A DNA stretch of 47,811 nt from Parcubacteria group bacterium (GCA_016217555.1 JACRHW010000002.1:1-47811), one strand, 5' to 3'; numbered from the stretch's first letter, positions 32,383 through 43,453 are shown. Notes: generated by a model from the letters alone, not told the origin. A program made the numbers and translations.

Positions 32383-33048
32383 TTAATATATCGGAGCGTA
32401 TTTGATATCGAATGACTTAGGAATACGAATAGTGCGCAATACTTTTCCAAATATCTTATACGTCGCATCTTCTCCCAGAATAATTGAACGGTGTGAAGAA
32501 TCAGATGAGACTGGTTTAAGGATAATAAGATCATCGGATCGTACATAGCGTTTAATAACAGCGCTATCATCAATTATGGCAACCACCGTATCACCCATCT
32601 CATACTCCCTATCAACAATGCGTTCTACGAGAACGTAATCTCCATCTTCTATACCCGCCTCATTCATAGAATTTCCCACCGCCTTAATCACAAAAAGATT
32701 TGCCTTTTTCTTACCTGTTATAAGATTTGAGGCTACTTCTATAAACTCATCAAAAGTACGCTCTGCTATCACCGAAGGACTTCCACACCCCGCAGAGGCA
32801 AACACAGGAAGCTGCACCGTCTCACCCTCTTCCATTTCTTTGGTGAGTATAATACCACGCCCCTTGTAACGCTCCCGACGTAATAATCCCTTTTTAGAAA
32901 GCGCCTCGAGATATTGTGTTATCGATCGGGATGAAGAGAGACCCATCTTGTCGCGTATCTCTTCGATCGTAGGGGACTCCTGATACTTTTTAAAATGCTG
33001 TTCGATGATGGCGAGCACCTTTTTTTGAAACTTTGTGAGTTGCACCAT
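32383..33048 (-). CDS. lexA: LexA repressor
   Basis: SOS repressor with self-cleavage. A winged helix-turn-helix covers residues 1-70 (SPTIEEIRDKMGLSSSRSIT). The cleavage site is the Ala-Gly bond in FASAGCGSP, the catalytic Ser is in AVGNSMNEAGIEDGDYV, and the catalytic Lys is in DSAVIKRYVR. The length is 221 aa with start MVQLTKFQ. A perfect 27-bp palindrome overlaps the start codon, as expected for autoregulation. Confidence 0.94.
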   Translation of the reverse strand: MVQLTKFQKKVLAIIEQHFKKYQESPTIEEIRDKMGLSSSRSITQYLEALSKKGLLRRERYKGRGIILTKEMEEGETVQLPVFASAGCGSPSVIAERTFDEFIEVASNLITGKKKANLFVIKAVGNSMNEAGIEDGDYVLVERIVDREYEMGDTVVAIIDDSAVIKRYVRSDDLIILKPVSSDSSHRSIILGEDATYKIFGKVLRTIRIPKSFDIKYAPIY

Positions 33049-33073
33049 ATGTGTATATTGGTTATACACATAT
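33047..33073. promoter_or_regulatory. Putative LexA operator
   Basis: ATATGTGTATA and TATACACATAT are perfect 11-bp inverted arms with a 5-bp spacer, overlapping the lexA ATG. A half-site GTATATACACAT follows at 33086-33097. The assignment is inferred from position and symmetry. Confidence 0.65.
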
Positions 33074-33123
33074 CATACAAAAAGAGTATATACACATCAA
33101 CTGTGGAAAAGTGTATTGTGAAA

Positions 33124-33158
33124 ACAAAAAACCGACATTTTACATATCGGCTTTTTGT
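33124..33158 (-). terminator. Terminator of the rpoB-rpoC operon
   Basis: CCGATATGTAAAATGTCGG forms a hairpin on the minus strand, followed by TTTTTTGTTTT, 30-60 bp after the rpoC stop. Confidence 0.65.
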
Positions 33159-33189
33159 TGTGATTATTTGTCCCTGTCGTTACTTTGTT

Positions 33190-36100
33190 CTACTCAGCTG
33201 ATTCCTTAGATTCTTCTTGTGGTGAGCCAGGTCGAACCACTCTTTCACTCATCTCTTCTAAACTCGCCGCATATCCTGTTCCTGCTGGAATAAGTCTCCC
33301 AATAATAACATTTTCTTTAAGACCTCGGAGGTAGTCGATTCTTCCCTCGACAGCAGCTGACACAAGAGCACGTGTCGTCTCTTGGAAAGAGGCCGCGGAC
33401 AAGAACGAATAACTACTTGAAGCAATATTCTTGATTCCAAGCAAGAGTTCACGCCCGTGAGCTGGCTTCTTTTTAGCCCTCACAAGCTCCCTGTTTCTTT
33501 CGATGAAGATAGATCGTTCTACCGTTTCCCCTATAGAAAATTGAGAGTCGCCGGCATCTACAATACGTACACGACTAAACATCTGACGCACTACGATCTC
33601 AACGTGCTTGTCATGGATTTTTGCCCCCTCTGAAAGATACACTTTTTGAATTTCACGTACAACATAACGCCATACCCCGTCCTTCCCCGCCACCTTATAT
33701 AAATCATGAAGGTCAATGTGCCCCTCAGTAAGCTGTGTTCCTGGTAATACCGCCTGACCCTCTTCAACAACAATACTTATGCCACGAGGAATCTTGTACT
33801 CCTTACGAAGTTTCTTCTTACCCTCCTGCACGATGTGTACCGTAACACCTCCTCCATCTTCCATCTCTTCTATCTTCTCTACCCATCCCTCCGCCTCAGC
33901 AATAGCTGCGCTGTTCTTTATAGCTCGTGCTTCAAAAAGCTCTTCGATACGAGGAAGACCGTGAGTAATATCAAGTCCTGCAACACCTCCAATATGGAAG
34001 GTTCTCATAGTAAGCTGTGTTCCTGGTTCACCAATAGATTGGGCGGCTATTACACCGACAGCACTTCCAAGCTCCACAGGTTTGTGCTGAGAAAGATCCA
34101 GGCCATAACAACTCTGACATACCCCAAAAAGAGAACGACATGACAATGGAGAACGTACGCGTACACTTTCGGCACCACTTTCTTCAATAGCTTGTGCCTC
34201 CTCGAGGGAAACCACATCACCTGCTCGCGCAATAATTTTGTTTCCTACCTTCACGTCATCAAGCAACGTGCGTGAAAATACCCTATCTTTAAGTCTATGA
34301 TGAAACTCTTCACCATCCTTTTTGTAAATAGTAATTCCATCCTCTGTGCCACAGTCATCCTCTATCACAAAGGTAGATTGCCCCACATCAACCAATCGGC
34401 GTGTGAGGTATCCTGCTGATGCTGTCTTTAAGGCAGTATCAGTTGTTCCCTTTCTTGCACCATGCGTTGAGATAAAGTATTCGAGCAAGTTAAGCCCTTC
34501 TTTAAAAGATGACTTAACAGGAAGTTCGATGGTCTCGTTGCGTGGATTCTGTACAAGACCCTTCATTGCTACCATTTGTTCTACAGGAGCCCAACTAGCC
34601 CTTGCGCCAGAATCAATAATCATAAAGACAGAGTTATCACCCTTAAAGGCATGCGGTACCAACCTTGAAAGATCCGTCTTTGCCCTTTGCCACACCACCA
34701 CAGAACGAACGCGACGTTCCTCGAGAGACAACAACCCCTCTTGGTATTGCTCCCAAATTTTTTCTGTCTCTGTTTCTGCCTGGGTAACAATCTCCTTCTT
34801 TTCGTGAGGTGCAACGAGATCTCCCATTGCCCAACTAATGCCAGAAAGTGTTGAATATTTAAATCCTAAAAACTTAATAGCATCCAAGAGATTGGTAAAT
34901 GTTTCATTATCATACTTTCTCTGCAAGGTAGCAGTAAGCTTCTTTATTTCGCCTTTATCAAGTACCTTATCGAGATAAGGATAATCTGCGGGAAGTATTT
35001 CGTTTAAAATAAGTTTCCCCGCCGTTGTAGTAAGTACCTGCTTTCCTTTCTCGTGCTTTGGGTGAAGAACCTTGATCGGTTCGTGGAGAGTAATCACTTC
35101 GTTTTCGTAGGCAAGAAGTACCTCGTCTACTGCACTAAACGCACGCATCTTGCCTCCCTTAGCCTCATATTCCGATTGTGTACGTGTGAGATAATAACAC
35201 CCCAACACCATGTCTTGTGTAGGGGACACAATAGGCTCACCGGTTGCAGGGCGCAGCACATTCTTCTTCGCATCCATATACATGCGAGCCTCTTCCTGTG
35301 CCTTTTCAGTTAGGGGAAGGTGCACAGCCATCTGGTCACCATCGAAGTCAGCATTAAAGGCAGTACACACCATGGGGGGAATACGAATACAAAGATCTTC
35401 AATGAGGAGAGGTTGAAATGCCTGAATACCAAGCCTGTGAAGAGTAGGCGCACGATTTAAGAGCACGTAGCGATTTTGGATAACTTCTTCAAGAATTGCC
35501 CACACCTCAGAAGGGGCTTCTTCAATAAGACGGTTTGCTCTTTTTATAGTATTTGCTAAACCAGAACTAAGAAGTTTATGAATAACAAATGGTTTAAATA
35601 ACTCAAGCGCCATCTTTTTTGGCAATCCACACTGATTAAGTTTAAGTTCAGGGCCAACTACGATAACGGAACGACCCGAATAATCCACACGTTTACCAAG
35701 AAGATTCTGTCTGAAACGCCCCCCCTTACCCTTCAACATATCTGCAAGAGATTTAAGAGGTCTCTTCTGTGCGTTCATCTGCTGTTGGCCACTGATACGA
35801 ATACTGTTATCAATAAGTGCATCTACCGCCTCTTGCAACATACGCTTTTCGTTACGAATGATAACTTCAGGCGCCTTAAGCTCTTTTAATTTTCTCAAAC
35901 GGTTGTTTCTATTAATTACACGGCGATAAAGATCATTAAGGTCCGAAGAAGCATAACGTCCTCCATCAAGTGCCACCATTGGTCTTAAGTCTGGTGGAAT
36001 AACAGGAAGTACGGTAAGAATCATCCACTCCGGTCGCTGGTTAGATTGAATAAGATTTTTTACGAGGCGTGCCCTTTGAAGTACCTTTTTGTCAATTTCC

Positions 36101-36810
36101 TTAGTGGAGGTAAGCTCTTGGTCAAGTTGAGCCTTTAACAAATGTAAATCAACGGTCTCAAGAAGAGCACGAATCGCTTCAGCCCCAATGCTTGCCTCGA
36201 ACACCTCACCATATTTTCTACTGAGTGTAAAATAATCAAGTTCAGAAACGACATTCATAGGCTGTATTGCAGCAAGTTCATTCATGGTCTCCTGCTTTAA
36301 GCCTTCAAGCTGTGTACGCTCTTTTGGATTTGCCCGTTTCATTTTATTTTCAAACTCTCTATTCACCTCATCAACTACTCGTTTTCGTGCACCCTCATTC
36401 ACTTTTGTAATAATATAACTGGAATAATAAATAACTTTTTCAAGTTTCTGTGAAGGGACGCCTAAAAGAAGAGCGAGACGCGAAGGAATGCTTCTCAAAA
36501 ACCAGATATGAGCCACAGGTGTCGCAAGCGAAATATGACCAAAACGTTCACGGCGTACGATGGCACGCGTTACCTCAACACCACACTTGTCACACACCAC
36601 GCCTTTGTATCGAACACGTCGGTATTTTCCACAATAACACTCCCAATCTTTTGTTGGACCAAAAATACGCTCCGAAAAAAGACCATCTTTTTCGGGGCGC
36701 TGTGTACGATAGTTAATCGTCTCTGGTTTAACTACCTCACCGTGGGACCATGCAAGGATCCCATCCGGAGAAGCAATTTTTAAACGTAATGCATTGAAAT
36801 TATTAATCAT
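33190..36810 (-). CDS. rpoC: DNA-directed RNA polymerase subunit beta'
   Basis: Catalytic subunit. An N-terminal zinc ribbon (CYCGKYRR and CDKCG near residue 60), the active-site metal loop [12 protein letters not shown] near residue 485, the second zinc site ([13 protein letters not shown]) and [16 protein letters not shown] of the trigger loop region are all intact. At 1206 aa it is a compact beta' without large lineage insertions. It starts 18 bp after rpoB and ends at a terminator before lexA. Confidence 0.98.
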   Translation of the reverse strand: MINNFNALRLKIASPDGILAWSHGEVVKPETINYRTQRPEKDGLFSERIFGPTKDWECYCGKYRRVRYKGVVCDKCGVEVTRAIVRRERFGHISLATPVAHIWFLRSIPSRLALLLGVPSQKLEKVIYYSSYIITKVNEGARKRVVDEVNREFENKMKRANPKERTQLEGLKQETMNELAAIQPMNVVSELDYFTLSRKYGEVFEASIGAEAIRALLETVDLHLLKAQLDQELTSTKEIDKKVLQRARLVKNLIQSNQRPEWMILTVLPVIPPDLRPMVALDGGRYASSDLNDLYRRVINRNNRLRKLKELKAPEVIIRNEKRMLQEAVDALIDNSIRISGQQQMNAQKRPLKSLADMLKGKGGRFRQNLLGKRVDYSGRSVIVVGPELKLNQCGLPKKMALELFKPFVIHKLLSSGLANTIKRANRLIEEAPSEVWAILEEVIQNRYVLLNRAPTLHRLGIQAFQPLLIEDLCIRIPPMVCTAFNADFDGDQMAVHLPLTEKAQEEARMYMDAKKNVLRPATGEPIVSPTQDMVLGCYYLTRTQSEYEAKGGKMRAFSAVDEVLLAYENEVITLHEPIKVLHPKHEKGKQVLTTTAGKLILNEILPADYPYLDKVLDKGEIKKLTATLQRKYDNETFTNLLDAIKFLGFKYSTLSGISWAMGDLVAPHEKKEIVTQAETETEKIWEQYQEGLLSLEERRVRSVVVWQRAKTDLSRLVPHAFKGDNSVFMIIDSGARASWAPVEQMVAMKGLVQNPRNETIELPVKSSFKEGLNLLEYFISTHGARKGTTDTALKTASAGYLTRRLVDVGQSTFVIEDDCGTEDGITIYKKDGEEFHHRLKDRVFSRTLLDDVKVGNKIIARAGDVVSLEEAQAIEESGAESVRVRSPLSCRSLFGVCQSCYGLDLSQHKPVELGSAVGVIAAQSIGEPGTQLTMRTFHIGGVAGLDITHGLPRIEELFEARAIKNSAAIAEAEGWVEKIEEMEDGGGVTVHIVQEGKKKLRKEYKIPRGISIVVEEGQAVLPGTQLTEGHIDLHDLYKVAGKDGVWRYVVREIQKVYLSEGAKIHDKHVEIVVRQMFSRVRIVDAGDSQFSIGETVERSIFIERNRELVRAKKKPAHGRELLLGIKNIASSSYSFLSAASFQETTRALVSAAVEGRIDYLRGLKENVIIGRLIPAGTGYAASLEEMSERVVRPGSPQEESKESAE

Positions 36811-36828
36811 AGTAATGAATACGTTGTA

Positions 36829-39800
36829 TTATCTTTTATTTCGTCCCTTAGCACCATCTATAGGGGCCACCACTTCTTCCTCACCTTCGTAGGCAGTAAG
36901 AAGATCGACTTCGAGCCCCAACCCCTTGAGTTCACTAGTTAACACATTAAATGATGCGGGAATGTTTGCTGTCTTGATATCTTCTCCATAAATAATAGAT
37001 TCATAGGTTGCGGAACGGCCAAGTACGTCGTCTGATTTAAGGGTAAGCATCTCCTGCAACATATGTGCGGTTCCATATCCTTCAAGTGCCCACACCTCCA
37101 TCTCTCCAAAACGCTGACCTCCATGCTGAGCTTTTCCTCCAAGAGGTTGTTGTGTAATAAGCGAGTAGGGACCAATAGACCTCATATGAAGTTTGTCCTC
37201 TACGAGGTGGTCGAGCTTCATCATATAGGTGTATCCAACCGTAACCTTCTGATCAAATTTTTTACCCGTTCTTCCATCTATCACAGTAGTTTTACCATCT
37301 TCGGGAAGTCCCCCTTTTCTCAACTCCTCCTGAATGTCTTCTTCGGTGGTACCGCTGAAGATAGGTACCACAGCTCGATACCCATTTGCATGGGCTGCCC
37401 AACCGAGGTGTGTCTCAAGAATCTGTCCAATGTTCATACGTGAGGCAATGCCAAGTGGATTCAAAACAATATCAACAGGAGTTCCATCTTCCAAATAAGG
37501 CATATCCTCAACCGCTACAATACGCGAAATAACACCCTTGTTACCATGACGACCAGCAAGCTTGTCTCCTGCCATCACACGACGAAATACGGCGACTTCG
37601 ACACGAATTCTTTTAATAATACCCGGTTCGAGTTTATCCCCTCGCTCACGAGAAAAGATACGAATACCTACGATGCGTCCTCGTTTTCCATGAGGCAAAG
37701 TAAGCGATGTATCTTTTACATCCCTTGCTTTTTCACCAAAGATAGCACGCAATAATCGTTCTTCTGCGGTAAGATCCGTCTCTCCCTTTGGAGACACCTT
37801 CCCCACAAGAATATCACCGGAACCAATCTCGGCACCAATACGAATAATACCCTCCTCGTCAAGATTTCTTAGCTTATCTTCTGAAACATTTGGAATATCG
37901 GGAGAGGTAAGTTCGGGTCCAAGTTTTGTCTCACGCACATCGGCATAAAATTCCTCAATATGAATAGAACTAAAACGATCCTCCTGAACAACACGTTCTG
38001 ATAAAATAATGGCATCCTCATAATTACCGCCCGCCCATGACATATAAGCAACGAGAAGATTTTGTCCAAGACCCAACACCCCATTTTGCATAGAAGGACC
38101 ATCAACAAGCACCTGCCCCTTTTTCACCTTTTGACCCTTCTGAACAATTGGCCTTTGACTCAACGAAGTAAACTGGTTTGAACGCCTAAAATGATGGATC
38201 TTATAGGTAAGTGGCTCTTTTTTATCATCACATTTTAACACGAGATGGTCTGCATCAACTTCAATAATCTCTCCATCGCCAACAGCCTTGATAAGATATC
38301 CTGAATCTTCAGCCACCTTCTGCTCAATACCAGTCCCTACAAGAGGAGCCTCCGGCTTTACATAGACTACTGACTGACGTTGCATGTTTGCTCCCATAAG
38401 GGTTCTGTTCGCGTCATCGTGCTCAAGAAAAGGAACCATGGATGCAGCAATACTAAATGGCTGGTTTGAGGCAACATCAATATACTCAACCTCTTCTCGG
38501 GTACAAATAGTAGGCTGCCCCTTAACCCTTACGGCAACTTTTTTATCTACTATCTTTCCATCCTCACCATAACGAACACCACCGTGGGCGATAGCATGGC
38601 GCTCTTCTTCGTAAGCGTTAAGCCACGCAATTTCTTTGGTCACCCTTCCATCCTTTACTTTGAGATAAGGCGTTTCAATAAAACCAAACTGCCTCACGCG
38701 GGCAAATGTTGCAAGATAGTTAATAAGACCCACGTTTCCACCCTCAGGAGTCTGAATAGGACACAATCGTCCATAATGGCTTGTGTGTACATCACGTACC
38801 TCAAAACCCGCACGCTCTCTCGTTAAACCTCCGGGACCCATAGAAGAAATTCTTCTCTTGTGTTCTACCTCTGCAAGAGGATTTACCTGATCCATGAACT
38901 GAGAAAGCTGAGAAGAAGAATAAAATTCTCTTACCACCGCCATAAGCTGACGAGGTACCACGAGCTGAGAGGGGGTAACCAAAAAGATGTCACTTGTAGA
39001 CATTTTATCCTGAATAACTCTTCGCATACGTGCCAAACCAACACGCATACGACTCTGCAATAGCTCTCCTACTCCCTTTACACGGCGATTGCCAAGATGA
39101 TCAATATCATCAGGATCAGCACTAGAATCGTTGTTAAGCTTAATAATCTCCTTAATAATAGCCAAAAGATCTTCCAGGGTAAGAAGTTTGTCCTCCCCCT
39201 TCACATTGAGGCGGCTGTTCATTTTAAATCTTCCCGCTGAAGAAAGATCATAACGATCTAACCTGAAAAACATAGCATCTACAAATGCTTGTGCATTCTC
39301 TGGTGTCGCAAGATCTCCTGGGCGTACACGTTTATAAATTTCAACATAAGCATCTACTTTATTATGCGAAGGATCCTTTGTAAGCGTCCGTTTAATAAGC
39401 TGCGTATCGTCGGTGATACTTGCAAAAGCTTTTTCTATCTCTTCGTTGGATTCAAGCCCAAAAATACGCAAAAGCGCAGATGCCGGTATTTTTCGTTTGC
39501 GATCAATCTTAATGATAAGCCCATGGTCTGGTTCCGTCTCAAACTCAATCCATACCCCACGACTTGGGATGATTTTTGCCCCAAACAACTTATCCCCCCG
39601 AAATACCTTTGCTGTTACATAAATACCACTTGAACGAATAAGCTGGGAAACCACAACACGTTCAACCCCATTAATAATGAACGTGCCCCTGCCTGTCATC
39701 ATGGGGATATCACCAAAATACACCTCCTGTTCTTTTATCTCCTTCGTGCGCTTATTTAAAAGGCGCATCTTCACACGGAGAGGCGCCTCAAAAGAAGCAT

Positions 39801-40032
39801 CGCGTTCGCGTGCCTCCTCTTCATTAAACTTTGGCTCATCAAAATAATGACCAACAACAGAAAGCTCAAGATCCTTACCCGTATAATCCTTGACGGGGGA
39901 AATTTCATCAAAAAGCTCCTGCAACCCATCTTTCACAAACCAATCAAACGAATCTTTCTGCACATCGACCAAATTTGGAATATCGAGAATTGACTTTTGG
40001 TAATGAGAAAAAACTTTTGTTTTTGTAAACAT
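36829..40032 (-). CDS. rpoB: DNA-directed RNA polymerase subunit beta
   Basis: Beta subunit, 1067 aa. The rifampicin region (SSQLSQFMDQVNPLAEVEHK, then RRISSMGPGGL) and GRLCPIQTPEGGNVGLINYL are conserved. HKRR-SMGPGG and DKLAGRHGNKGV mark the catalytic interface. The start MFTKTKVF has only C-rich sequence upstream instead of a Shine-Dalgarno site, which is odd for such a highly expressed gene. There is no rplJ-rplL upstream; a terminator and palindrome E1 separate it from mltG. Confidence 0.98.
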   Translation of the reverse strand: MFTKTKVFSHYQKSILDIPNLVDVQKDSFDWFVKDGLQELFDEISPVKDYTGKDLELSVVGHYFDEPKFNEEEARERDASFEAPLRVKMRLLNKRTKEIKEQEVYFGDIPMMTGRGTFIINGVERVVVSQLIRSSGIYVTAKVFRGDKLFGAKIIPSRGVWIEFETEPDHGLIIKIDRKRKIPASALLRIFGLESNEEIEKAFASITDDTQLIKRTLTKDPSHNKVDAYVEIYKRVRPGDLATPENAQAFVDAMFFRLDRYDLSSAGRFKMNSRLNVKGEDKLLTLEDLLAIIKEIIKLNNDSSADPDDIDHLGNRRVKGVGELLQSRMRVGLARMRRVIQDKMSTSDIFLVTPSQLVVPRQLMAVVREFYSSSQLSQFMDQVNPLAEVEHKRRISSMGPGGLTRERAGFEVRDVHTSHYGRLCPIQTPEGGNVGLINYLATFARVRQFGFIETPYLKVKDGRVTKEIAWLNAYEEERHAIAHGGVRYGEDGKIVDKKVAVRVKGQPTICTREEVEYIDVASNQPFSIAASMVPFLEHDDANRTLMGANMQRQSVVYVKPEAPLVGTGIEQKVAEDSGYLIKAVGDGEIIEVDADHLVLKCDDKKEPLTYKIHHFRRSNQFTSLSQRPIVQKGQKVKKGQVLVDGPSMQNGVLGLGQNLLVAYMSWAGGNYEDAIILSERVVQEDRFSSIHIEEFYADVRETKLGPELTSPDIPNVSEDKLRNLDEEGIIRIGAEIGSGDILVGKVSPKGETDLTAEERLLRAIFGEKARDVKDTSLTLPHGKRGRIVGIRIFSRERGDKLEPGIIKRIRVEVAVFRRVMAGDKLAGRHGNKGVISRIVAVEDMPYLEDGTPVDIVLNPLGIASRMNIGQILETHLGWAAHANGYRAVVPIFSGTTEEDIQEELRKGGLPEDGKTTVIDGRTGKKFDQKVTVGYTYMMKLDHLVEDKLHMRSIGPYSLITQQPLGGKAQHGGQRFGEMEVWALEGYGTAHMLQEMLTLKSDDVLGRSATYESIIYGEDIKTANIPASFNVLTSELKGLGLEVDLLTAYEGEEEVVAPIDGAKGRNKR

Positions 40033-40089
40033 GAGGGGGTATGTTTAAAAATTTAAGATTTATAAAAGATATGAAATATAAAAAGAGCC

Positions 40090-40143
40090 AAAAAAGCCTA
40101 CAAAAAACAACATCACCTGAACTTGTTGTTTTGAGGCTTTTTT
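40090..40143. terminator. Bidirectional hairpin upstream of rpoB
   Basis: AAAAAAGCCT and AGGCTTTTTT ends pair, with an inner AACAAC/GTTGTT stem. It separates mltG from rpoB. Confidence 0.7.
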
Positions 40144-40180
40144 ACATAGTGAATTTAATTATATATCCTTTACAAAAAAA

Positions 40181-40297
40181 GTCAACCCCGTTAGGGGTAA
40201 GGAAGATATTTGACTATTTACGAAATCTCATAGCTGGAAAAACATATCACCAATTCAATAATCCTTTTTGGTTACCTCTAACGGGGTCAAGCTTGAC
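40181..40297. repeat. Palindromic element, family E copy 1
   Basis: GTCAACCCCGTTAGGGGTAA and TTACCTCTAACGGGGTCAAG are inverted arms (few mismatches) around about 70 bp of AT-rich sequence, immediately after mltG. It shares the CCCCGTTAG word with 46640-46904 and 47602-47652. Confidence 0.7.
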
Positions 40298-40315
40298 TAT
40301 CCACAAAAGGTTACT

Positions 40316-41338
40316 CTAGTCCAGCAGGTACTTAGCACGCAAATTGTCATGCTCCTTAAACGTCTTTGAAAAAAAGGTTTTTCCATCTGGGGTAGAAAGG
40401 TAATACCAATAAGGAGTGGGCTCCGGAGCAAGTGCCGCCCTCAGGGCTGCACTACCAAAATTTGCAATTGGCGATGGTGGTAGCCCCTTATTTGCATACG
40501 TATTGTAAGGTGAAGGAGAGGAAAAATCTTGCCTGTGGAGAACCCGATCACAATTTTGACGTTCCACACACACCCCATACAACACTGAGGCATCAACCTG
40601 AAGTGGCATACCTGCCTTAAGGCGCCTCTCGATAATACCACTCACAACCCCCCTCTCATAATCACCAGCAACTTCTTTTTCAATAAGCGAAGCGATAATA
40701 ATTTTTTTATGCCTCTCGTCAGGCGTAAATATCTTAAGGGACAAACCGACCTTATCCTCAAAATTAGCCACCATTTTTGTAACAACACTTTCTGCCCCTT
40801 CCTCTGGTACAAACCTATACGTATCGGGAAAAAGAAAACCCTCAAGGGGATAAGGGGATTGTTGCAGAGAAAATCCAAATTCGGAAAGTTGCTCTTTCAA
40901 ATGGTTATCTGGCTTGAATGAGAAAAGCGATCCACTAGTGATAATCCCCTGTTGAGTTAAAAGTGCATCCATTTCACGAAGAGTCATCCCTTCTCGCAAG
41001 GTGACATTGGTAGCCACTGGTCCCTTTGTGATTTTTGAAAGAACCTCGAGAAGAGTGCTATTGGCCGCTATCTCATACACACCCGGGAGAACATGCGTGG
41101 CATCACCTCTTAAAAATACGTATGCAACAAAAACAGATGATGAACGAACGAGCTTTTTCTCTTGAAGCATGGCTGCAATCTCTCGTAACGATTCCCCTTT
41201 TGTAATATTTATACGAATTGAGATCTTAGAATCACTCACGGGTATCGTAAGCATAGCTACAGCAAGTACCCCAAAAACTAAAAACAAAAAACAACCCCCT
41301 CCTATTATCATCAACCATTTCATTATTTTGTATTTCAT
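40316..41338 (-). CDS. mltG: Endolytic transglycosylase MltG (YceG)
   Basis: Membrane-anchored murein transglycosylase that cuts new glycan strands. One N-terminal helix (WLMIIGGGCFLFLVFGVLAV) is followed by a LysM-like part with GESLREIAAML and the catalytic domain: PLEGFLFPDTYRF, ASLIEKEV with the catalytic Glu, LQVDASVLYG and SPYNTYANKGLPPSPIANFG. The start at MKYKIMKW puts it 11 bp after rodA. Together they form a cell-wall growth operon. Confidence 0.94.
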   Translation of the reverse strand: MKYKIMKWLMIIGGGCFLFLVFGVLAVAMLTIPVSDSKISIRINITKGESLREIAAMLQEKKLVRSSSVFVAYVFLRGDATHVLPGVYEIAANSTLLEVLSKITKGPVATNVTLREGMTLREMDALLTQQGIITSGSLFSFKPDNHLKEQLSEFGFSLQQSPYPLEGFLFPDTYRFVPEEGAESVVTKMVANFEDKVGLSLKIFTPDERHKKIIIASLIEKEVAGDYERGVVSGIIERRLKAGMPLQVDASVLYGVCVERQNCDRVLHRQDFSSPSPYNTYANKGLPPSPIANFGSAALRAALAPEPTPYWYYLSTPDGKTFFSKTFKEHDNLRAKYLLD

Positions 41339-41349
41339 TGTATTAAGTT

Positions 41350-42441
41350 TTATGCCACCCGTGATCTTATGTGGATACTCTGTACTATCCCTAATGCAAT
41401 ACAATTAACAATTAAATTTGATCCTCCATAACTCACAAATGGTAAAGCAATCCCTGTAATGGGCAAAAGACCAATATTCCCGCCCACATTAATGACCATC
41501 TCGATATATAACTTGAGAAGGAAGGCGAGCGTAAATATTCTTGAAAAATTATTAATCGCGTGGTCAGTGATTGAAGAGAGCCGTATAAATATGATACCGT
41601 ATGCACCAAAAAGCACGAGTGCACCAATAAGTCCAAGTTCTTCTGTATAAGCCGCAAAAATAAAATCAGTACGCGCCTCGGGCAGTAGGCGTAGTTGTGT
41701 TTGTGTACCCTGCCCCAACCCCTTACCCAAAAGACCGCTCGATCCTATTGCTATCTTTGCCTGCAAAGCATTATATCCCGTACCCAATGGATCTCGGTAG
41801 GGATTCAAAAAGGTAAAAACCCGCTCCTTCTGATATGTTTTAAGGAGACCGTACCAAGCCACAACAAGCACTATCAAAAAAACCACTATCCCAACAAACG
41901 CGTGTTTGGGTCGCAATCCAAGAAAAAAAACAAGACTTGCAAACATCAAAAATAATACCGCAGCTAAACCAAAATTGGGTTGTAAGAAAACAGGGACAAT
42001 AATTCCCAGTACATAAAGCAAGGGGACGGCAACATACCCTACAAGCCATATATCTGAATGTCTTCTCGAGAAATAACGCGCAAAAACAAAAAGAAGAGCA
42101 AGTTTTGCAATCTCCGAAGGTTCAACGCTAAATGCACCAAGCCTAAACCACGACGATGCACCACGCACACGACTTCCCAAAAAAAGAACTGCTATAACAA
42201 GCCCGACCGAAACAAGATAAAAAGAGAGAATAAAAATCTGATTTTCAAATAAGGTACGCCAATCCAAAAAGGAAAGGGCAAATATAATAGCAAGGCCAAT
42301 ACCAATCCACAAAGACTGTTTTGCTACATAAGAAACTCCCCCATCCCCAGGAAGGCTTCGTAACATCAACACACTTACTGACATAAGATATCCCGCAGCA
42401 AGCATAATCCACCAATCAATTTTCTTCAAAATCTCCATCAT
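41350..42441 (-). CDS. rodA: SEDS-family peptidoglycan glycosyltransferase RodA/FtsW
   Basis: Polytopic polymerase of glycan strands with about ten hydrophobic helices over 363 aa. SWFRLGAFSVEPSEIAKLAL, the loop ARTDFIFAAYTEELGLIGAL and LLPITGIALPFVSYGG are the SEDS hallmarks. RodA is favoured over FtsW because the gene is paired with mltG and there are no division genes nearby, but sequence alone does not settle this. Confidence 0.92.
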   Translation of the reverse strand: MMEILKKIDWWIMLAAGYLMSVSVLMLRSLPGDGGVSYVAKQSLWIGIGLAIIFALSFLDWRTLFENQIFILSFYLVSVGLVIAVLFLGSRVRGASSWFRLGAFSVEPSEIAKLALLFVFARYFSRRHSDIWLVGYVAVPLLYVLGIIVPVFLQPNFGLAAVLFLMFASLVFFLGLRPKHAFVGIVVFLIVLVVAWYGLLKTYQKERVFTFLNPYRDPLGTGYNALQAKIAIGSSGLLGKGLGQGTQTQLRLLPEARTDFIFAAYTEELGLIGALVLFGAYGIIFIRLSSITDHAINNFSRIFTLAFLLKLYIEMVINVGGNIGLLPITGIALPFVSYGGSNLIVNCIALGIVQSIHIRSRVA

Positions 42442-42495
42442 ATATCACTTAGCATAGATCATTAAAATATGAAAAACAAAATATCATACCTACAA

Positions 42496-42617
42496 AAAAT
42501 CCGCGCATCTGGATGGAGTTCTAGGAAAAAGTAAGGAACGGAATAAGCAATAGTTAAATACTATCGCGTTGAGTACCGGAACTTTTGACGAAGAAATACG
42601 CCAGATGCGCGGATTTT
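42496..42617. repeat. Palindromic element, family B copy 2
   Basis: Perfect 17-bp arms (AAAATCCGCGCATCTGG at 42496-42512, complement at 42601-42617) enclose a core with AACGGAATAA, GCGTTGAGTACCGGAAC and TTTGACGAAGAAATACG, matching 600-720. The right arm runs into the stop codon of 42616-43398. Confidence 0.88.
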
Positions 42618-43398
42618 ATTCTTGCAAGGGAGGAGCTGCCAACTCTACCTCCACCTGTTCTTTGCCAGTAAGAGGTAAGAACTGCAAAAGCGAAGACGGA
42701 AAATTAATTTCAAAAAAACGATTTTCCCTACTCAACACCGTTTTTACAAGCGTTGCAGAAGCCGCAAGAACATTCTTCTTGCTTGCATCATAGATAATAC
42801 CCGTAGCATAAAGATCGTCAATAACAAGATCTCCGTTATTGCGTGCAGTACCCGTGATACGCAAAGAATCTTTTTGTTTCTCCAAACTCACATTAGAGGT
42901 AATAATATTCTTGGAATAAAAACGATCCTCTACCGCAAACTTAGCGTCAGTTATTGTGAGAGTTACATTTTCTACATCTGTCGCCCCCACATTAAATCCA
43001 GATTCATAAATATATTTCAATTTTCCAGGATAAATAAACGTACTCCCATCACGCTCTTCCAACATTTCTCCGGTGGCATTCTCAAGGGCGATATGATAGA
43101 TAATCTCCGAAGCTCCTACCGTAAGATTAGGATTTTTAATCTGAGCGAGCACGTCACTCCTCGAAGAAGACACAGGGAGACTCTTTGCAAAAATAACCTG
43201 CAAAAATTGTGGATATTTCAAAGCACACGACATAGTACACACCCCACCACAATCAATCTGCACTTCATCCTGATTTTTCTTACTGTCAAAACACGTAGGC
43301 GCTATATTAAACCACTTCAAATACACACCAAACAAAAGCATCCCAAACATAGTAAGGTAAACCGAACTAATCACCAATTGTTTCGTCGTACGATTCAT
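42616..43398 (-). CDS. Hypothetical membrane-anchored protein with Cys-rich N-terminal motif
   Basis: A single N-terminal helix (LVISSVYLTMFGMLLFGVYL) anchors a large exported domain of 260 aa in total. Just after the helix is CFDSKKNQDEVQIDCGGVC, a spacing of cysteines seen in many CPR exported proteins. The rest is beta-rich (NVTLTITDAKFAV, SLRITGTARNNGDLVIDD), resembling an Ig- or FxLYD-like domain. It lies upstream of rodA on the same strand, and palindrome B2 covers its stop codon. An envelope role is likely; exact function unknown. Confidence 0.7.
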   Translation of the reverse strand: MNRTTKQLVISSVYLTMFGMLLFGVYLKWFNIAPTCFDSKKNQDEVQIDCGGVCTMSCALKYPQFLQVIFAKSLPVSSSRSDVLAQIKNPNLTVGASEIIYHIALENATGEMLEERDGSTFIYPGKLKYIYESGFNVGATDVENVTLTITDAKFAVEDRFYSKNIITSNVSLEKQKDSLRITGTARNNGDLVIDDLYATGIIYDASKKNVLAASATLVKTVLSRENRFFEINFPSSLLQFLPLTGKEQVEVELAAPPLQE

Positions 43399-43419
43399 AC
43401 CAAAATTTTATCATAAGAA

Positions 43420-43453
43420 ATAAAAAACCACCATGAACTATTTACGCTGGTGT
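43420..43453 (-). terminator. Hairpin overlapping the stop of 43438-43761
   Basis: CACCA and TGGTG arms around the stop codon, followed by TTTTTTATTTC on the minus strand. Confidence 0.5.
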
